Of a DNA stretch of 18,933 bases, positions 14,779-18,933 are shown in pieces. The stretch spans positions 1 to 18,933 of the forward strand of contig JAIVHQ010000008.1 in NCBI GenBank assembly GCA_020200995.1, read 5' to 3'. The notes beneath the pieces are model-generated. The model made no database searches and had not been told where the DNA came from. It was given only the letters and a program-made list of their open reading frames with translations. Every line of letters begins with the position of its first letter. The stretch's first letter is position 1. Position numbers and translations under genes: made by a program. The stretch comes from Flavobacteriales bacterium. GTDB lineage: Bacteria > Bacteroidota > Bacteroidia > Flavobacteriales_D > Cryomorphaceae.

Positions 14779-17490
14779 ATGCTGACAATATTTACCCGCT
14801 TTCAGTCCACAATTATAGGCATAGCCGCCGCGCTATTAATGATGTCTTCGAGTGCATTTGGCCAGCTTAATGTGCAAATAAATGATACCCAAACTCCCGA
14901 AGAGCTTGTGCAGGATGTATTGCTCGGTGCCGGTGTGGCTGTATTCAATGTCGAAGTCACAGGAGCGCTTGGGGCGGATGAAGTGAATGGACAGTTTGGA
15001 GAATATATTGGTCCGAGTGATGTGATTGATTTCAACCGCGGGTTTTTGATGGCGACGGGGGAAGTGAATGGAGCACTTGGCGGTATTGGAGGTGTGGTTC
15101 AGAATGTGCAAAATGACCCCGACCTGATGGCGCTGTCCAATCAAAACATGAACAATTGCGCCATTATCGAATTCGATTTCATTCCCAACGGTGATTCACT
15201 CGAATTTAGGTATGTGTTTGCTTCTGCTGAATATCCCTCATTTACATGTTCGAATTTTAACGATGCCTTCGGCTTTTTCATCAGCGGCCCGGGCATTAAT
15301 GGTCCCTTTTCCGATAATTCCGAAAATATTGCGCTCATCCCCGATACCGACGTTCCCGTTGCGATCAACACAGTTAACGAAGGATTGATAGGCCCTGGCA
15401 ACCCCAGCTACAACAATTGCTTTCAGGCCAATCCCGATTTCCAAGAGCACAGCGTATATTTTGTGAACAACCAAAATCCGACTGAAGGAGACATCACCGT
15501 GCCCGGGATGACAACAACCCTGACCGCATTTGCAGAAGTTATTTGCGGGGAGACCTACCATATTAAACTGGCTCTCGGAAATGCCAGTGACCAAGCCCTT
15601 CAATCGTACGTTTTTCTCGAATCAGAATCGTTCAGTTCAAACAGCGCTGTTCAGGTGTCGCTTGATATCCCCGTGGGTATCAATGACTCGACTTTGTACC
15701 GTGGTTGCGGTGAAGCCCAATTGCAATTTGTGCGCCCACTGGCTTCATCGGGCATACAAGAGGTGGCCTACCTCAACCTTGGAGGCACCGCTGTAAACGG
15801 TGTTGATGTGTTGCCGGTACTTCCCGATAGTGTCGTATTTCCACCTGGTGTTGATACAGTGACCTTTAATCTTACAGCTCCGTTTTTGGGAACGTCACCT
15901 GGTGAAGATACTTTTACGATAACAATAACAAACATTGCGTCTGAATGTGGCGGTGCCGTGCTTACCTCGTCATTTACATTCTACATCAATGATGCAGACC
16001 CGCTGGCGATAGAGCCTGGTGGAGCTTTTGAACTTGCTGACTGTAACGATGAAGTAGAACTGATTCCTGTGGTGACAGGCGGTTACGGATTATATCAATA
16101 CAGTTGGTCCAACGGAGCCACGGCCGATACCATAACGGTTTCTCCCGGATTTACTACCAATTACTTCCTGACAGTGAGTGATACCTGTAATGCAGGTTCT
16201 GTGCAAACTTCTTACAATGTGGAGGTACCACAATACCCCCCCATTATCATCACCCTCCCTGAAGACATTGTGCTCGATATTTGCGATGAACCCATCACGG
16301 TAACGTCTGAAGTTGAAGGCGGCTTTGGAAATTATACTTATCAATGGAGAGATGTTCCCACCAATCAAATTATTGGTGACGGTCCCGTGTTGAATCACGA
16401 AGTGCCTGAAACTACCACCTTGCGGCTTATAGTAACCGATGAATGCGGGGCAACTGCCAATGAGGACATCCAGGTTGAAGTACCACCTGTGGATGTGACT
16501 GTTTTTCTACCTGATGGTTACAGCGCAAACTCATGCGTTGAGGGGTTTTTGTTGCCCGCCATTTCTGAAGGTGGCATTGGAGATGTTACTTACTTATGGA
16601 TCGTGGACGGGGTTGAGGTAGATCAAACTGTTGAACAGTTTTTTGTATATCATCCTTCCATGGGGCAAAATGTTGTGATCAAAGCAGAAGATGAGTGCGG
16701 CAATTTCGACACGGATTCTATGACTGTTGAATTTAACTTTCCCGAAATCAATGTTCAGACCTTTCCCGGGGATACGTCGATCTGTGAAAAAACAAGTGTA
16801 GAGCTCAGGTTGCAGGCCACGGGTGGTTCGGGTAATTTTAGGTACGAATGGACGCAATCGGGAACAATCGCAGATTCACTTGTGGTTTCGCCAGCGGCAA
16901 ACTCGCGCTACGATTACGTTGTTACCGATACTTGCGGTGTCACAGCGCAGGGTAATATTCGGGTTGAGGTCAGAGAGGTTGTTGCTAGTTTCGAATTTGA
17001 TCCTATTGAATATTACGGCATACAAACCCGCAACCTGTCGCGTCCGATTTTGGATGCCGATTTTTTCTGGGATTTTGGAGATGGAAGCACGAGTACATTG
17101 ACCAGCCCAAAACATTTCTTTAACGGTACCGATCCTTACATTGTCACATTGACCACCATTGATAGCTATGGTTGTGAGGACGAGTTTTCGCGAACCACAG
17201 TGCCGCCCGCAGAGATTTTTATTCCGAATGCCTTTTCACCCAACGCCGACGGAATCAATGAACTATGGAAGGTGCAGGGCTCGAATATCAGTGAATTTGA
17301 AATCTGGATATTTGATCGGTGGGGTAAAGAGGTGTTCAATACCACCGATATGAACGATGGCTGGGATGGCCGCCACTCAGACGGCACTCACCACAATAAC
17401 ATGACATTATACAATTTCTTTATCCGCTACAGAGGCCAACTTGAAGAGGAAACCTTTGAGAAGACCGGAAACATTGTAGTTATTCGCTAA
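14779..17490 (+). CDS. Choice-of-anchor L surface protein with T9SS type B sorting domain
   Basis: This 903-residue putative cell-surface protein has a signal peptide (about 1-29, ending SSSAFGQ). The choice-of-anchor L domain covers about 35-285 (NNCAIIEFDFIPNGDSLEFR, YVFASAEYPSFTC, FNDAFGFFISGPG, INTVN, CGETYHIKLALGNASDQ). A Calx-beta-like segment follows (about 320-405, GGTAVNGVD). Four Ig/SprB-like repeats of about 83 residues begin near 432, 512, 597 and 680, each with GG-x-G and a conserved Y/F-x-W and usually ending D-x-C-G. A PKD-like domain (about 735-800) contains WDFGDGS. Residues about 813-903 are the gliding-motility-associated type B sorting domain (IFIPNAFSPNADGINELWKV, FDRWGKEVF, GWDGRHSDG, GNIVVIR). 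It is expected to be exported by T9SS. A closely related gene follows 34 bases later. The reading is AT-richer than the M20 gene. The ligand is unknown. Confidence 0.9.
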   Translation: MLTIFTRFQSTIIGIAAALLMMSSSAFGQLNVQINDTQTPEELVQDVLLGAGVAVFNVEVTGALGADEVNGQFGEYIGPSDVIDFNRGFLMATGEVNGALGGIGGVVQNVQNDPDLMALSNQNMNNCAIIEFDFIPNGDSLEFRYVFASAEYPSFTCSNFNDAFGFFISGPGINGPFSDNSENIALIPDTDVPVAINTVNEGLIGPGNPSYNNCFQANPDFQEHSVYFVNNQNPTEGDITVPGMTTTLTAFAEVICGETYHIKLALGNASDQALQSYVFLESESFSSNSAVQVSLDIPVGINDSTLYRGCGEAQLQFVRPLASSGIQEVAYLNLGGTAVNGVDVLPVLPDSVVFPPGVDTVTFNLTAPFLGTSPGEDTFTITITNIASECGGAVLTSSFTFYINDADPLAIEPGGAFELADCNDEVELIPVVTGGYGLYQYSWSNGATADTITVSPGFTTNYFLTVSDTCNAGSVQTSYNVEVPQYPPIIITLPEDIVLDICDEPITVTSEVEGGFGNYTYQWRDVPTNQIIGDGPVLNHEVPETTTLRLIVTDECGATANEDIQVEVPPVDVTVFLPDGYSANSCVEGFLLPAISEGGIGDVTYLWIVDGVEVDQTVEQFFVYHPSMGQNVVIKAEDECGNFDTDSMTVEFNFPEINVQTFPGDTSICEKTSVELRLQATGGSGNFRYEWTQSGTIADSLVVSPAANSRYDYVVTDTCGVTAQGNIRVEVREVVASFEFDPIEYYGIQTRNLSRPILDADFFWDFGDGSTSTLTSPKHFFNGTDPYIVTLTTIDSYGCEDEFSRTTVPPAEIFIPNAFSPNADGINELWKVQGSNISEFEIWIFDRWGKEVFNTTDMNDGWDGRHSDGTHHNNMTLYNFFIRYRGQLEEETFEKTGNIVVIR

Positions 17491-17524
17491 TGCTTATCTT
17501 TCGGCCCTTTTAACCGCCATTCCT

Positions 17525-18933
17525 ATGAAAATACGACACTTTTTTAATTATCTCTTTCTGGTTTTTACCTTGTCTTTCAATTCGATTACAGCAGTAGCTC
17601 AGATAGATGTAGATCAAACAATGACCATCGAAGAATTGGTAAATGAAGTCATTCTTGGAGAAGGAGTAATAGCCACCAATATTACATACAATGGGCAGCC
17701 GGGAGATCTGGTTACCTTACAAACAGGTTCATTCGCAGCACCTGATATAGACTTTCCTATAGAAGAAGGACTTGTCATGGCAACGGGTAATGCGCAAATG
17801 ATGATTCCCGGAGGCGACGCCGGCATCATTGATAATTTGACAAACGATCCGGACCTGGCTGTTCTGGCCGGACAAAACGTCAATAATTGTGCGATTATTG
17901 AATTTGATTTTACGGTTGAGTCTGACTCGGTGATCTTTGATTACATCTTTGCGAGTAACGAGTATACAGGTTTTACCTGTTCCAGCTTTAACGATGTTTT
18001 CGGCTTTTTCCTAAGCGGTGAGGGAATTAGTGGACCATTTACAAGTCCGTATCCTGATGGTGCAATAAATATCGCCCTCATTCCGGGATCTGAAACGCCC
18101 GTTGGGGTGAATACAGTTAATTCCGGAACACCTTCAGGGGGCAATCCTCAACCGTGTTTGGATGCCAATCCTAACTTTGTAGAAGACAGCCAGTATTTCG
18201 TCAATAATACAAATGGACAGAGCGGCATTGCTTCATATCTCAATGGCCATACCACTTTACTCACTGCCAGGGGTGGTATAGTTTGCGGAGAAACTTATCA
18301 CATTAAATTAGGAGTTGCGAATGCTTCCGACCAGGGATTGCAATCAGCAGTATTTCTGCGCAAGGGCTCCTTTTCAGCCTCGGGAGAAGTATTTCTCAAT
18401 GTAAATCCATCTCTGCCCGGTGTTGACCTTACAGGTACGGGATTTGAAAATGTGGTTGTTGCCGGCTGCTTTTCTCCATTGGTGGAACTCGTGCGCCCCG
18501 AAGGTGCACCCGTGGGTTCTATCTTCGTTTCGTATGGCGGTACAGCAGTTGAGGGAGTGGATTACGAACTCGGAGAGAACGACACGCTTTTCGCTTTCAG
18601 TGAAGGGATCGATACTTTGAGGTACAATGTGACCACATTTAGCAATCCGAATGCTCCCGACACTTTGTTTCTGGACTTTTTTGTGATTTACGAAACCTGC
18701 GATGGTTTTGACACGCTCACGGCGTCGCTGCCCATTGTTCAACCTTACGAGTTCGCTTCGGAAACTGAAAATGTAGATGTATTCTGCCCGGCTGATTCGG
18801 TAGTGGTTACCGCAGATGCAATCGATGGAGTAGGGCCTTATACATACAATTGGATCGGAGAATCATTCGGTCAGCAGGCCTTCGTGCCTGTACCCGAGGA
18901 AGCAGCGTGGTATGTCGTGGAGATATTCGACCA
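17525..18933 (+). CDS. Choice-of-anchor L surface protein, tandem paralog (3' partial)
   Basis: The frame is open from ATG at 17525 to the window end (469 codons), so the gene continues beyond it. A signal peptide (about 1-26, ending SITAVAQ) precedes a choice-of-anchor L domain (about 30-285) aligned along its length with the preceding protein: MTIEELVNEVILGEG, NNCAIIEFDFTVESDS, YIFASNEYTGFTCSSFNDVF, NTVN, FVNN and GIVCGETYHIKLGVANASDQ. A Calx-beta-like segment follows (about 318-390, YGGTAVEGVDYEL). The end of the visible part begins an Ig/SprB-like repeat (DGVGPYTYNWIGE). The C-terminus is not visible; a T9SS sorting domain is expected by analogy but not seen. Only 34 bases without a hairpin separate it from its neighbour, so the two are probably co-transcribed, and they likely arose by duplication. 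Confidence 0.88.
   Translation, partial: MKIRHFFNYLFLVFTLSFNSITAVAQIDVDQTMTIEELVNEVILGEGVIATNITYNGQPGDLVTLQTGSFAAPDIDFPIEEGLVMATGNAQMMIPGGDAGIIDNLTNDPDLAVLAGQNVNNCAIIEFDFTVESDSVIFDYIFASNEYTGFTCSSFNDVFGFFLSGEGISGPFTSPYPDGAINIALIPGSETPVGVNTVNSGTPSGGNPQPCLDANPNFVEDSQYFVNNTNGQSGIASYLNGHTTLLTARGGIVCGETYHIKLGVANASDQGLQSAVFLRKGSFSASGEVFLNVNPSLPGVDLTGTGFENVVVAGCFSPLVELVRPEGAPVGSIFVSYGGTAVEGVDYELGENDTLFAFSEGIDTLRYNVTTFSNPNAPDTLFLDFFVIYETCDGFDTLTASLPIVQPYEFASETENVDVFCPADSVVVTADAIDGVGPYTYNWIGESFGQQAFVPVPEEAAWYVVEIFD

Noticed and set aside
14756..14880. Missing N-terminus of the M20 peptidase encoded in another frame just upstream
   Set aside because: I read the minus-strand frames there; none contains an IPSVSADP-like segment, and the plus strand clearly encodes the signal peptide of the divergent gene.
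1..18933. CRISPR array, tRNA/rRNA genes, insertion sequences, defence or phage genes
   Set aside because: No regularly spaced repeats, cloverleaf, transposase or integrase motifs, or known defence domains were recognised on either strand.

Overview
The window looks like a chromosomal segment from a member of the Bacteroidota, most likely a Flavobacteriales-type bacterium. The indicators are a methionine synthase split into two polypeptides, an S46 (DPP7-type) dipeptidyl-peptidase, an OmpA-family protein with the Bacteroidota N-terminal jelly-roll, proteins with a type IX secretion (T9SS type B) C-terminal sorting domain, and promoter-like TAnnTTTG -7 boxes without Shine-Dalgarno sites. No mobile-element genes, tRNA, rRNA or CRISPR arrays were seen.

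Layout. (1) 1-3656, plus strand: split metH. The homocysteine/zinc half is cut by the window edge; the folate/cobalamin/reactivation half is complete. (2) 3786-5042, plus: secreted OmpA-family envelope protein. (3) 5135-8606, plus: a tight unit of a TolC-family outer-membrane protein, a MacA/HlyD-type periplasmic adaptor and tsaB (tRNA t6A synthesis), with a good Bacteroidota-type promoter just upstream. (4) 8607-8947: gene-free stretch with two nearly identical terminator hairpins flanking a 140-base inverted-repeat element. (5) 8948-11140, minus: S46 dipeptidyl-peptidase. (6) 11427-11903, plus: secreted single-domain fasciclin protein, whose strong terminator is shared with the convergent gene that follows. 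(7) 12012-14755, minus: secreted YD-repeat-like protein of unknown role, a LEA-type-2 lipoprotein and an M20 metallopeptidase lacking its normal N-terminus. (8) 14779-18933, plus: two tandem choice-of-anchor L surface proteins; the first ends in a T9SS type B sorting domain and the second runs off the window.

How the genes relate. metH supplies methionine. The envelope genes (OmpA-like, TolC/adaptor pair) and the peptidases (S46, M20) fit a peptide-degrading Gram-negative. The last two genes encode large, probably T9SS-exported adhesin-like proteins and are visibly AT-richer than the genes to their left.

Most of the window is ordinary core or envelope genome. The parts most worth a second look are the junction at about 14720-14780, where the truncated M20 gene meets the adhesin pair; the stem-loop element between twin terminators at 8662-8925; the tandem adhesin paralogs; and the altered peptidoglycan-binding motif of the OmpA-like protein. 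I did not find a clearly new multi-gene system.
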